Shown here: positions 33,695 to 42,215 of the stretch, one piece after another
Layout of the letters: every line of letters begins with the position of its first letter
Position numbering within the stretch: position 1 is the first letter of the stretch
Assembly (NCBI RefSeq): GCF_014397005.1
Contig: NZ_JACGWS010000001.1
Coordinates: forward strand, 1 to 64,000
DNA: 64,000 nt
From: Kordia aestuariivivens
GTDB taxonomy: Bacteria; Bacteroidota; Bacteroidia; Flavobacteriales; Flavobacteriaceae
Direction: 5' to 3'
Translations under genes and position numbers: made by a program
Notes under the pieces: model-generated
What the model saw: only the letters and a program-made list of their open reading frames with translations
The model's database searches: none
Told to the model about the DNA's origin: nothing

Positions 33695-35377
33695 ATGAAA
33701 AAAACAATGACAAAAACGCAATTATCACCTTGGCAACGTTTTGTTGGCTTGCTTCAGTTAGAGAGAAAAGATATATTACAGATTCTTTATTATGCCATCT
33801 TCGCAGGAATTGTAGCATTATCGCTACCACTTGGAATTCAATCAATCATCAATTTGATACAAGGTGCGCAAGTATCAACTTCTTGGGTTGTGCTAGTTGT
33901 ATTGGTAACTTTAGGAGTTGTGTTTTCGGGTGCATTACAATTGATGCAACTGCGAATTATAGAAACCATACAGCAGCGTATTTTTACACGCGCATCTTTT
34001 GAACTCAGCTATCGTTTTCCAAAAATCCGAATGGATGAGCTCCGAAACTACTATCCGCCTGAGTTGGCAAATCGATTTTTTGATACATTAACCATTCAAA
34101 AAGGATTGTCTAAAATATTAATAGATGTGCCTTCTGCCTTGTTGCAGATATTATTTGCGCTCATTCTATTATCATTCTATCATCCGTTTTTTATCATTTT
34201 CGGAATCTTATTGCTGCTTTTAATTTATATAGTATTCAAGTTTACAGCTCAAAAAGGATTGCAAACAAGCTTAGACGAATCTAAAAATAAATACAAAGTT
34301 GCGCATTGGATTCAGGAAGTAGCAAGAACAATGGTAAGTTTCAAGCTTTCTGGAAATACCAATTTGGCACTCAAAAAAAATGATGCGTTGGTTTCTGAAT
34401 ATTTAAAAGCTAGAGAAAGTCACTTCCGTATTTTAGTATTACAATTCATCCAAATGATTTCGTTTAAAGTGTTAGTCACGGCGGGATTATTACTCATTGG
34501 TGGCGCATTGGTATTAAATCAGGAAATGAATATTGGACAGTTTGTCGCAGCAGAAATTATCATCTTACTTGTAATTGCTTCGGTTGAAAAACTAATTGTT
34601 GGTCTAGAATCTTTTTACGATGTATTAACGTCTATTGAAAAATTAGGACAAGTAGTTGACAAAGGTTTGGAAGCAGAAGAAGGTGAAACACCTAATTTTG
34701 ATCCTGAAGTAACGATTGAACTTGATAATGTTTCGTATAAAGTTGAAAATAGAGAAAAACCAATTTTAAAAGATATTTCGTTAACGATCACGCCAAAAAG
34801 TAGAATTTTAATTCAGGGTGAAAGCGGTTCAGGTAAATCGAGTTTATTACGACTCATAACTGCCGTTGTAGCGCCCACAGCAGGAAGTATTTATGTCAAT
34901 AAATATTCCATAGAAAGTTTACACTTAAATCATTATCGATCGCATTTGGGATTATCACTTTCAGAAGAAACCCCTTTTGAAGGAACGATACGAGAAAACT
35001 TAACATTTGGAAATGAAAATATTTCTGATGACACCATATTTTGGGCTTTAGAAAAAGTAGGATTGACACAATTTATAAAAGAACAACCGAAAGGATTAAA
35101 AACCATTCTAAATCCGGAAGGAAAACAAATTTCGTATAACATTTCTAAAAAAATAGTGCTGGCAAGAGCAATTATCAAAAAGCCAAAAGTATTAATTCTA
35201 GAAGATCCACTAGATCAATTTAATGTTGATGAAAGTAATATTATTATTGACTTCTTAACAGACAAATCAAATCCGTGGGCATTAATTGTAGTAAGTAGCA
35301 ATGAACGTTGGAAAACAGGTTGCGCAGGTTTGATAACACTAGATAAAGGAGAAATTAAAAGTCGAAAATCATGCTAA
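33695..35377 (+). CDS. Type I secretion-like ABC transporter with degenerate ATPase domain
   Basis: A 560-residue half-transporter: a membrane domain with about six helices (residues 25-315) fused to a nucleotide-binding domain (about 345-555). There is no N-terminal C39 peptidase domain. Walker A GESGSGKSS (375-383) is intact, but the LSGGQ signature reads ISYNI (479-483). The Walker B end is LILEDP with Glu503-Asp504 where Asp-Glu is expected, and the switch His is replaced within VVSSNERW. As a homodimer, ATP hydrolysis should be weak. It overlaps the HlyD-like gene by 7 bases, and TolC follows, giving a tripartite exporter. Substrate unknown; nearby double-glycine peptides are candidates. 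Confidence 0.88.
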   Translation: MKKTMTKTQLSPWQRFVGLLQLERKDILQILYYAIFAGIVALSLPLGIQSIINLIQGAQVSTSWVVLVVLVTLGVVFSGALQLMQLRIIETIQQRIFTRASFELSYRFPKIRMDELRNYYPPELANRFFDTLTIQKGLSKILIDVPSALLQILFALILLSFYHPFFIIFGILLLLLIYIVFKFTAQKGLQTSLDESKNKYKVAHWIQEVARTMVSFKLSGNTNLALKKNDALVSEYLKARESHFRILVLQFIQMISFKVLVTAGLLLIGGALVLNQEMNIGQFVAAEIIILLVIASVEKLIVGLESFYDVLTSIEKLGQVVDKGLEAEEGETPNFDPEVTIELDNVSYKVENREKPILKDISLTITPKSRILIQGESGSGKSSLLRLITAVVAPTAGSIYVNKYSIESLHLNHYRSHLGLSLSEETPFEGTIRENLTFGNENISDDTIFWALEKVGLTQFIKEQPKGLKTILNPEGKQISYNISKKIVLARAIIKKPKVLILEDPLDQFNVDESNIIIDFLTDKSNPWALIVVSSNERWKTGCAGLITLDKGEIKSRKSC

Positions 35378-36729
35378 ACATTTCACATAATCAACTCAAC
35401 AAAAAGGTCGATCTTACCAAATTCGAATCTGGTAAAAACATCTTTAATCGAAATTATTACAAACAACTCAATAAATTCTTGTTTGTGTTTGCTGTTGTTG
35501 GAATCATTATACTATTTCTTCCATGGACGCAGAATATTTCTGGACAAGGTTTGGTGACTACATTACGGCCAGATCAGCGTCCGCAAACGATTCAATCTCA
35601 AATTCCAGGACGAATAGAACAATGGTTTGTTCGTGAAGGCGATTCTGTGAGAAAAGGCGATACCATTCTTAAAATATCAGAAGTGAAAAGTGCCTATTTT
35701 GATGATCGATTGGTAGAACGAACTGGCGATCAAATCAAAGCGAAATCATCTTCTGTAACTGCCTACAAAGGAAAAATTAGCGCGCTAGAACGCCAAGTAT
35801 CAGCGTTGCAAAACGAACGAAGCTTAAAACTAGAGCAAACGCAAAACAAACTATTACAAGCAAAACTGAAAATTAAAGGTGATAGTATTGATGTAGAAGC
35901 AGCTCGAATTAATGAAAACATTGCACAACGTCAATACGATCGTACCGAAACATTACAAAAAGAAGGTTTAAAGGCTGTAAAAGATGTGGAAGAAAAACGC
36001 TTAAAACTTCAAGAAACGCAAGCAAAATTAATTTCGGCTGAAAACAAATACTTAGCAAACAAAAACGATTTGCTGAACGCAAAAATAGAATTGTCGCGCA
36101 CAAGAGCTACGTATGCAGACAAAATTTCAAAAGCGCAAAGTAACATGTTTACAGCACAATCAAGTCAATTTGATACAGAAGCGCAAGTAACGAAGTTGGA
36201 AAACGAATACACAAACTATAAAGTTAGAAACGGATTATTATACATTACAGCACCACAAGATGGTTTCATCAACAAAGCAATCAGAGGCGGAATAGGAGAA
36301 ACCTTTAAAGAAGGCGAAGAATTGGTCGGAATTATGCCTGCAGGATATGAATTGGCTGTAGAAAGTTTTGTACGACCAATTGATTTACCATTAATTCACA
36401 TTGGTGAAAAAGTGCGTGTACAATTTGATGGTTGGCCTGCAATCATATTCAGTGGTTGGCCCAATGTTTCTTACGGAACGTACGGAGCAAAAGTGGTTGC
36501 GATTGAAAACTTTATCAGCGACAATGGAAAATACAGAATTTTGTTAGCGCCAGACGAAGATGATCACGATTGGCCAACAGCAATTCGAGTTGGATCAGGT
36601 GCAAAAACGATTGCATTGCTAAACGATGTGCCAATTTGGTTTGAACTTTGGAGACAACTCAACAGTTTCCCGCCAAATTACTATCTACCAGATGGAAAAA
36701 ACAGTAAAGACAAAACAGCTAAGAAATAA
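35371..36729 (+). CDS. HlyD-family periplasmic adaptor
   Basis: A 452-residue membrane-fusion protein. One membrane helix (about 33-52) follows a cytosolic start. A split lipoyl/barrel-sandwich domain (IPGRIEQWFVREGDSVRKGD near 73-92, with its second half at YITAPQDGFINKAI) brackets a long coiled coil (about 110-285). A beta-barrel domain follows (LPLIHIGEKVRVQFDGWPA). It bridges the ABC component and TolC across the periplasm. The 7-base overlap with the ABC gene and the 2-base gap to TolC show one operon. Confidence 0.93.
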   Translation: MLNISHNQLNKKVDLTKFESGKNIFNRNYYKQLNKFLFVFAVVGIIILFLPWTQNISGQGLVTTLRPDQRPQTIQSQIPGRIEQWFVREGDSVRKGDTILKISEVKSAYFDDRLVERTGDQIKAKSSSVTAYKGKISALERQVSALQNERSLKLEQTQNKLLQAKLKIKGDSIDVEAARINENIAQRQYDRTETLQKEGLKAVKDVEEKRLKLQETQAKLISAENKYLANKNDLLNAKIELSRTRATYADKISKAQSNMFTAQSSQFDTEAQVTKLENEYTNYKVRNGLLYITAPQDGFINKAIRGGIGETFKEGEELVGIMPAGYELAVESFVRPIDLPLIHIGEKVRVQFDGWPAIIFSGWPNVSYGTYGAKVVAIENFISDNGKYRILLAPDEDDHDWPTAIRVGSGAKTIALLNDVPIWFELWRQLNSFPPNYYLPDGKNSKDKTAKK

Positions 36730-36731
36730 TC

Positions 36732-38132
36732 ATGAGATACATCTTTCTTTTACTTGTATTTCTTTTCAGTGGAAACGTCACTGCTCAAATTGAAAATCCA
36801 TTAGACTCTATCATGTCTCTGGATGAATATCTTGGGTATGTAAAAACGTATCATCCCATTGTGAAACAAGCAAATTTGATCATTAACGAAAGTGAAGCAA
36901 AATTGCTAAAAGCACGTGGTGCATTTGATCCTAAATTGGAAGTTGATTACAATCGAAAAAAATTCAAGAACACAGCATATTACGATAAACTCAACGCAAC
37001 ATTCAAAATTCCAACGTGGTATGGAATTGAATTAAAAGCAAATTTTGAAGAAAATACAGGCGAATTTTTGAATCCTGAATTTAATGTGCCAACAGACGGT
37101 TTGTACAGCGCAGGCGTTTCGGTTTCATTGGCAAGAGGTTTATTGATCAACGAGCGAATGGCAATGTTGAAGCAAGCCAAATTGTTCACACAACAAGCAC
37201 AAGTAGATCAGCAATTATTGGTCAACGAAATTTTGTATGAAGCAGCGATTACATACTTTAAATGGTTAAAATCGTATCGAAACAACCAAGTGTACCAATC
37301 ATTCTTATCGAATGCAGAATTGCGTTTTAACGGAATCAAAGCAAGTTTTCGAGAAGGTGAAAGAGCTGCTATTGATACGTTAGAAGCACGATTGACCTTA
37401 AATACACGAAAATTAGACTTGGAAAAGACGCGTATTATGTATGTGAAATCGTCGTTGGAGTTGTCTAACTTTTTATGGTTAAATAATAACACGCCAGTAG
37501 AATTAAAAGAAAGCATTCGTCCAGATACAACCACTTTTGAGCGCATTGATGAAATTTTGAATGTAACGGCGTTTGACAATGAAGATTTTGATGTGGAAGC
37601 GCATCCAAAAATACAATCGCTCAATTTAAAGTATGAAAGTTTACAACTCAACAAGCGTCTAAAGCAAAATATGTTATTGCCACAAATTGATTTGCAATAC
37701 AATTTTTTATCGGAAACGCCCGATGAACCCGGAACGTTCAATACGCAAAACTACAAAGCGGGTTTAAATATCAGCTTTCCATTATTCTTGCGAAAAGAAC
37801 GCGGCGATTTGCGTTTGGCAAAGCTAAAATTACAAGATTTAGAATTTGAACGCACGACAACACGTGTAACACTCAAAAACAAAATCAATGCAGTTACACA
37901 AGAAATCACCTCGTACGAATTGCAAAACCGACTCACACAAGAATTGGTAGATGATTATGAAGTGATGCTTCAAGCGGAAGAGCGAAAATTTTTCCTCGGA
38001 GAAAGTTCGTTATTCCTAGTCAATTCGCGAGAAGCAAAACTTATAGAAAACAAAATCAAAGCCATTGAGCTTGAAAACAAATACTTTACAACCAAAGCCA
38101 ATCTCTTCAATATTATGGCGAATATGTTGTAA
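36732..38132 (+). CDS. TolC-family outer-membrane efflux protein
   Basis: A 466-residue protein with signal peptide MRYIFLLLVFLFSGNVTAQ and the two related helical halves typical of TolC (residues about 40-250 and 280-466). Long amphipathic helices, such as RLTQELVDDYEVMLQAEERK, are interrupted by short strand regions that form the membrane barrel as a trimer. It completes the tripartite exporter with the two upstream genes. The operon ends at the hairpin just downstream. Length is normal. Confidence 0.93.
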   Translation: MRYIFLLLVFLFSGNVTAQIENPLDSIMSLDEYLGYVKTYHPIVKQANLIINESEAKLLKARGAFDPKLEVDYNRKKFKNTAYYDKLNATFKIPTWYGIELKANFEENTGEFLNPEFNVPTDGLYSAGVSVSLARGLLINERMAMLKQAKLFTQQAQVDQQLLVNEILYEAAITYFKWLKSYRNNQVYQSFLSNAELRFNGIKASFREGERAAIDTLEARLTLNTRKLDLEKTRIMYVKSSLELSNFLWLNNNTPVELKESIRPDTTTFERIDEILNVTAFDNEDFDVEAHPKIQSLNLKYESLQLNKRLKQNMLLPQIDLQYNFLSETPDEPGTFNTQNYKAGLNISFPLFLRKERGDLRLAKLKLQDLEFERTTTRVTLKNKINAVTQEITSYELQNRLTQELVDDYEVMLQAEERKFFLGESSLFLVNSREAKLIENKIKAIELENKYFTTKANLFNIMANML

Positions 38133-38161
38133 GGATATGAAAAAGGAGAAAGAAGAAAAGT

Positions 38162-38197
38162 AAAAAATCCCAATCGTAACTGATTGGGATTTTTTTT
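38162..38197. terminator. Rho-independent terminator of the export operon, possibly bidirectional
   Basis: ATCCCAATC/GATTGGGAT stem with loop GTAACT, flanked by A-run and T-run so that it can act for TolC and for the minus-strand peptide gene. The stem is identical to those at 33187 and 42146. Confidence 0.9.
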
Positions 38198-38228
38198 GTT
38201 AGTCAAATAATATAATTGCTGAGAAATA

Positions 38229-38420
38229 TTAACAAACAAAAGGATTTGTTGATTGACACAGATCTACAAACTCATTTGGTTCCGTCTTTGGAATAGAGTC
38301 GACATCTGTTGTCCGTTTCGTGTCATCTTTTAGTCCACCGTTTAATGCGAGTACATGTGTAAGATTCGCAATTTTAGATTTTTGTAAACGTAATCGAAAA
38401 GTTGTTGTTTTTAATTTCAT
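38229..38420 (-). CDS. Double-glycine precursor peptide next to the TPR-AraC regulator
   Basis: A 63-residue peptide from the second ATG (a start two codons earlier is possible). The leader MKLKTTTFRLRLQKSKIANL shows the LxLxKxxIxxL pattern of the lanthipeptide-type class and reaches GG in ALNGG (residues 28-29). The core of about 34 residues is acidic, with Cys55 and the C-terminal Cys63. It lies between the export operon and the regulator, and the palindrome TGCAATTTATAAATTGCA starts 79 bases upstream. A TATAGTTTG promoter-like box lies between the two. Likely exported; maturation unknown. Confidence 0.7.
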   Translation of the reverse strand: MKLKTTTFRLRLQKSKIANLTHVLALNGGLKDDTKRTTDVDSIPKTEPNEFVDLCQSTNPFVC

Positions 38421-38498
38421 GGTCAAATAAATTTAATGATTTATCATAAAATTAGTACAACTTTTGCAAACTATAATGCTGTTTTACAGGAAGGTAGT

Positions 38499-38516
38499 TG
38501 CAATTTATAAATTGCA
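38499..38516 (-). promoter_or_regulatory. Perfect 18-bp palindrome upstream of the minus-strand peptide gene
   Basis: TGCAATTTATAAATTGCA is a perfect palindrome between the end of the regulator gene and the peptide gene. The same sequence, with 16 of 18 bases kept, lies at 40399-40414 upstream of the other peptide gene. A weaker relative, TGCAAACTATAATG, is at 38465-38478. Confidence 0.72.
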
Positions 38517-38544
38517 CTTCGATTTGTGTTATAAAACAGTGTTT

Positions 38545-40335
38545 CTAAGAATTTGAGTGTTTTACTTGTTGTATAAAATCGGAAGGTTGCATCTTTGTCT
38601 TTCGTTTAAAAGCTCTGGCAAACGATTGCGAATTATTAAATCCAACCTCTAAAGCAATTGCCTTAATAGTATATAGTAAAAACTGACTATCGTTTTGAAT
38701 TTTATCAATAGCATAATCAATGCGTAAATCATTCAAATACGCTGCAAACTTCTTATTCTTATACGTATTGATCACTTTTGATAAATATGCAGAATTGGTT
38801 TGAAACTTCTTTGCCAAACCTGTCAGTGTAATATCGTTCGTAATAAAAGTGTTCTTTATTTCAAAATGCTGTAATTTTTCCAAAAGCTGATTTATTACTT
38901 CTTCAGGAACACCAATTTCTTTTACATCGAGTTTATCAACAACTGTTTTTTCATTGGAAACGCTCGTTTCATGTGCTTTTACAAACTCTTGAAAACGCTT
39001 GCGTAAGCGTTGTTGTTTCGAGTAAAACCCAATCAAAATTAATAAAAAAACAGCAAACAATACAATAGCTAAAAGTACAATGCTGTTGTATTGTTTATCT
39101 TTATTCTCTAGTTCTTCATTCAATTGTTTCTGTTTAGAAAGTAGCACACGTCTGTCATATTTTTGGGCAATCTTTGCGCTTAAACGACGATAATCTTTAC
39201 TAAGTTGACTTGAGGCAAACAAAGCCTTTTCAATATAAAACACAGCTTTCGTTTTATCTTCTTGTTCTTTATAATAAGAGTATAATGCGTCATAACTTTC
39301 CATTACACGCGTAGAAATATGATTCGGATTTAGTGAAAACACGGAATCTACCTTCTTGTAATACGAAATGGCAATCTCTTTTTGTTGTAAAGAATCATGC
39401 GCTTTTCCTAAAAAAAGGTAAGCATCAATCAGTGGTAACTTGTCGGTGCTTGCTACAAAATTGGAAATCGTTTGAGATAAACTATCAATAGCGGTTTGGT
39501 AATTTCCTTCCAAAAACAAATTTCGTCCTTCGGTAAACACTAAAAAATTATACACTTTAGTGTCATTCTCTTTTGAAGCAATCTTAATGCCTTCGGAGTT
39601 GTATTTTCGTGAAGAATCAACCTGATGCATTAGTGTATACACATCTGCCAATGCTAAATACGAACGCATAAAATCATTTGGATCGCGATTTGGATTTTGC
39701 AAATCATGTTGGTAAGACTCTTTAAAAATAAGTAAAGCTTCATCGTGCAATTCCAGTCGCTTCTTTAAAATTCCGACATTATGTTTATTTGCAGACAACA
39801 GCTCTAAATTCTCGTTCATTTCTGTGTAGTCAATAGCTTGTAAATAATTCTCTAAAGCTTCCTTATAATTTCCTTTTGAATACGAAACTGCGCCTTTATA
39901 AGTATACAAAACAGCCGGATAGCGCTCGTGTTTTAGTGTTTTGCTTAAAGCGATTCCTTTGTCGTAATATCTAAAACTTTTTCGATAATCATTTTTATGC
40001 GCAATGCCCAACAATTCATACCCAATAGTCATCTGTAATACATCTTTTTCTTTTGTGGCTTTCGCCAGATAGGACTCGGCATACAAAACTCTTTGAAGTG
40101 AATCATTTTTAACACGCTCAAACGAAGTGCGCAACGTTGTGTATGTTTTCTGTTGAAGCGAATCAGGAAGTATAAAACCTGAATCTTCTTGTGCAGATAC
40201 ACCATTCAGTACAAGCAAAAACAGCACAACAAAAAGCAATTGTTTTTGCAAATAAGAAAATAATACAACTGCGAAAGTGGAAAGCCAACTTCTCGGCGTA
40301 ATGAAAAAGATAGAAAAATTAAAAAGTGGTTTCAT
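38545..40335 (-). CDS. Membrane-spanning TPR regulator with AraC-type DNA-binding domain
   Basis: A 596-residue one-component regulator. A hydrophobic N-terminus (about 30-48, ending GVSAQED) acts as signal or anchor and puts the TPR array (about 70-400) in the periplasm. A membrane helix follows (about 415-437, VLLAIVLFAVFLLILIGFYS). The cytosolic AraC/XylS helix-turn-helix pair (about 498-594) includes ALEVGFNNSQSFARAFKRK. It could sense a periplasmic or exported ligand and act directly on DNA. Peptide genes flank it on both sides, each with the same palindrome, so it is the prime candidate to bind those sites. Confidence 0.88.
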   Translation of the reverse strand: MKPLFNFSIFFITPRSWLSTFAVVLFSYLQKQLLFVVLFLLVLNGVSAQEDSGFILPDSLQQKTYTTLRTSFERVKNDSLQRVLYAESYLAKATKEKDVLQMTIGYELLGIAHKNDYRKSFRYYDKGIALSKTLKHERYPAVLYTYKGAVSYSKGNYKEALENYLQAIDYTEMNENLELLSANKHNVGILKKRLELHDEALLIFKESYQHDLQNPNRDPNDFMRSYLALADVYTLMHQVDSSRKYNSEGIKIASKENDTKVYNFLVFTEGRNLFLEGNYQTAIDSLSQTISNFVASTDKLPLIDAYLFLGKAHDSLQQKEIAISYYKKVDSVFSLNPNHISTRVMESYDALYSYYKEQEDKTKAVFYIEKALFASSQLSKDYRRLSAKIAQKYDRRVLLSKQKQLNEELENKDKQYNSIVLLAIVLFAVFLLILIGFYSKQQRLRKRFQEFVKAHETSVSNEKTVVDKLDVKEIGVPEEVINQLLEKLQHFEIKNTFITNDITLTGLAKKFQTNSAYLSKVINTYKNKKFAAYLNDLRIDYAIDKIQNDSQFLLYTIKAIALEVGFNNSQSFARAFKRKTKMQPSDFIQQVKHSNS

Positions 40336-40398
40336 CTCTATAAATATAGTTTTTTTGGTCGTAAAAAGTCTTAATAAAACTACAATTCAAAATGATCT

Positions 40399-40435
40399 TG
40401 CAATTTATAAATTGATAGATGCAATTCATAAATGG
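40399..40435 (+). promoter_or_regulatory. Two tandem operator-like sites 21 bp apart
   Basis: TGCAATTTATAAATTG (40399-40414) matches the 18-bp palindrome at 38499, and a second copy, TGCAATTCATAAATGG, begins 21 bases later (40420-40435). Two helical turns between them suit an AraC-type dimer on one DNA face. The sites lie between the divergent regulator and peptide genes. Confidence 0.7.
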
Positions 40436-40471
40436 TGAGAATAATCGTTTTTTCTCAGCAAAAAAGCACCC

Positions 40472-40479
40472 TACATTTG
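40472..40479 (+). promoter_or_regulatory. Putative -7 promoter element TACATTTG
   Basis: A perfect TAnnTTTG match lies 37 bases downstream of the second operator-like site and 45 bases before the peptide ATG. There is no good -33 element, as expected of an activator-dependent promoter. Confidence 0.55.
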
Positions 40480-40524
40480 GATTGTTGCAACACTTCACAA
40501 AATAATAATCAAACATCAGAAATT

Positions 40525-40740
40525 ATGAAAAAAAAGAAAATTGATCTACACAAATTGATGTTACATAAAACGCGTATTTCCAACTTCAATATCTCAGGTG
40601 GAAATGCAGAAACCTCTGTTTCCTTCTTTGTGGCATGTCCAATACCGCAGCCAGCAAGTTTAACATGTAAGCCAACAACTTCGTGTGATTCTTGGCGACA
40701 CACGCAATGTGACAGAACTGTATGTGCTACAAATAACTAA
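40525..40740 (+). CDS. Double-glycine precursor peptide divergent from the TPR-AraC regulator
   Basis: A 71-residue peptide. A longer frame begins 31 codons upstream, but that start would run through the promoter box. The leader MKKKKIDLHKLMLHKTRISN carries LxLxKxxIxxF and ends in ISGG (Gly25-Gly26). The 45-residue core has five Cys (residues 38, 47, 53, 61, 66), many Thr/Ser and two Pro-rich spots, so it may be heavily cross-linked. It is followed by the lipoprotein gene after 81 bases, perhaps in one transcript. Together with the export operon it suggests a secreted peptide system. Confidence 0.75.
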   Translation: MKKKKIDLHKLMLHKTRISNFNISGGNAETSVSFFVACPIPQPASLTCKPTTSCDSWRHTQCDRTVCATNN

Positions 40741-40821
40741 TCAAAAAAAAGGAGAAACCAAAAAATCCTGATTTTTTTCAAAATCAAAAGAGTACGGAAA
40801 ACCAAAAAATCACAAATAATT

Positions 40822-42138
40822 ATGAAACCAACAAACATAAAACTGTTCTTTCTAGCAGCAATGTTAATTTTTATGAACTCTTGTTCCAAAGATGAAGCTG
40901 TCCTAGATGAAGAATCAATAACAATAGAGCAAACTGATCTGGCAAAACAATCAGCAGCTCACGAAGGATTGTTTGAATATGCACGCTTAGTATCCATAGC
41001 AATCAACAAACATTCAGGAATGAATGAAGCGTTGCAGGAAAAAGCGCTGGAATTGCAAAGTACAGGTTATTACGAGCAAGAATTCTACGTAGGAATGCAA
41101 GGGGAAACGCAAGCAAAAGGATTTGGGAATAACTCTTTAAATAGTCTGTTAGAAGATGTTGATGGAGAAAAATCAGCTGTAAAAATCAAAGATTATTTAA
41201 AAACAAATCCTGCGATGTCTGTCTTACTCATTGGTGATGCGAAATCGCAAAAATTTTCCAATCGTGTATATGTAGACAATGGTTTTGATGACATGAATCC
41301 AATGGAAATGATTTACTACTATGAAAATGGAACCTTACATTCAGAATCTATAAGTGAAGAGTTAACTTCAAATGCATTCATTGTTAGAAACAGTGAAGTA
41401 TACATCAACGAAGATGATGCTATAAACAAAACAGGAGATGATGCAGGAGTTGTATTGTTCTCGTATGCTGATGGACGATCTGTAAAAGTGAATTCGGGTG
41501 CTGTAAATGCAAATTCTAAATTAGTTCCAATAGATGAAGAGCCAGGCGGCGGAGGTGGCGGCAGTGGATATCCACCACCACCAACATGTAACGAGCCTTG
41601 CGAACGTGATTGTGAAAGCGGAACAGAAAATTTATGGCGTTTTAGAACACAAAATGATTACGATGGATTTTGGAGAGGTAAAGGTGAATGGTTCTTTGTA
41701 ATCATTTGGGCAGATGGCGCAAACTATACTTTACAAAATGGAGGTGTAACTGTTACGGGTTCTGCATTGAGTTACTTACGTACGGGTCAAATAAATAATG
41801 TGCGTGGCGATTACTCATGGCACTATCCTAACTTTAGTTCCATCATTTGGGACAGAGTTGCATCTCCTACAAATCCAGTGGCGGATGGAAATAGAATGAA
41901 AGTTGCATGTTTTGAATCTGACGGTGGAAGCACACAAACATTCACGGCAACACTAACCTATAGTTTAGCGACACAAGGAGCTGGAACTTTTGGGTTCAAT
42001 CTTCCAATCAGTTTTACGATTAATGATGGCGATGATTTTATTGGAGAATACTTAGTGGAATACTGTCATGATATAGGATCTAACGGATTTATATATAATC
42101 CGGAATATCAAGTTGACTTTCAACATAATGAACGCTAA
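40822..42138 (+). CDS. Lipoprotein of unknown function with a Gly/Pro linker
   Basis: I do not recognise a family. The 438-residue protein has a lipoprotein signal with lipobox Cys21 (MNSCSKDE). An N-terminal domain of about 200 mixed residues is followed by a flexible linker rich in Gly and Pro (about 237-252), a cluster of three Cys (NEPCERDCESG and just before) and a C-terminal domain of predicted beta strands (about 265-438). It is probably anchored at the outer membrane, possibly surface-exposed. It lies directly after the precursor peptide and ends at a strong terminator; a receptor or immunity role is speculation. Confidence 0.72.
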   Translation: MKPTNIKLFFLAAMLIFMNSCSKDEAVLDEESITIEQTDLAKQSAAHEGLFEYARLVSIAINKHSGMNEALQEKALELQSTGYYEQEFYVGMQGETQAKGFGNNSLNSLLEDVDGEKSAVKIKDYLKTNPAMSVLLIGDAKSQKFSNRVYVDNGFDDMNPMEMIYYYENGTLHSESISEELTSNAFIVRNSEVYINEDDAINKTGDDAGVVLFSYADGRSVKVNSGAVNANSKLVPIDEEPGGGGGGSGYPPPPTCNEPCERDCESGTENLWRFRTQNDYDGFWRGKGEWFFVIIWADGANYTLQNGGVTVTGSALSYLRTGQINNVRGDYSWHYPNFSSIIWDRVASPTNPVADGNRMKVACFESDGGSTQTFTATLTYSLATQGAGTFGFNLPISFTINDGDDFIGEYLVEYCHDIGSNGFIYNPEYQVDFQHNER

Positions 42139-42145
42139 AAAAACT

Positions 42146-42178
42146 AAAAATCCCAATCAATGCGATTGGGATTTTTTT
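42146..42178. terminator. Rho-independent terminator, bidirectional
   Basis: ATCCCAATC/GATTGGGAT stem with a 5-base loop between A-run and T-run. It separates the lipoprotein gene from the convergent universal stress gene and repeats the stem found at 33187 and 38162. Confidence 0.9.
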
Positions 42179-42215
42179 ATATAAGACTCTTTTAATTTTT
42201 TGAATCATTCAATCT

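Noticed and set aside
40432-40524. 31-codon N-terminal extension of the peptide at 40525
   Set aside because: It would run through the operator and TACATTTG promoter box, and the leader pattern begins at the later ATG.
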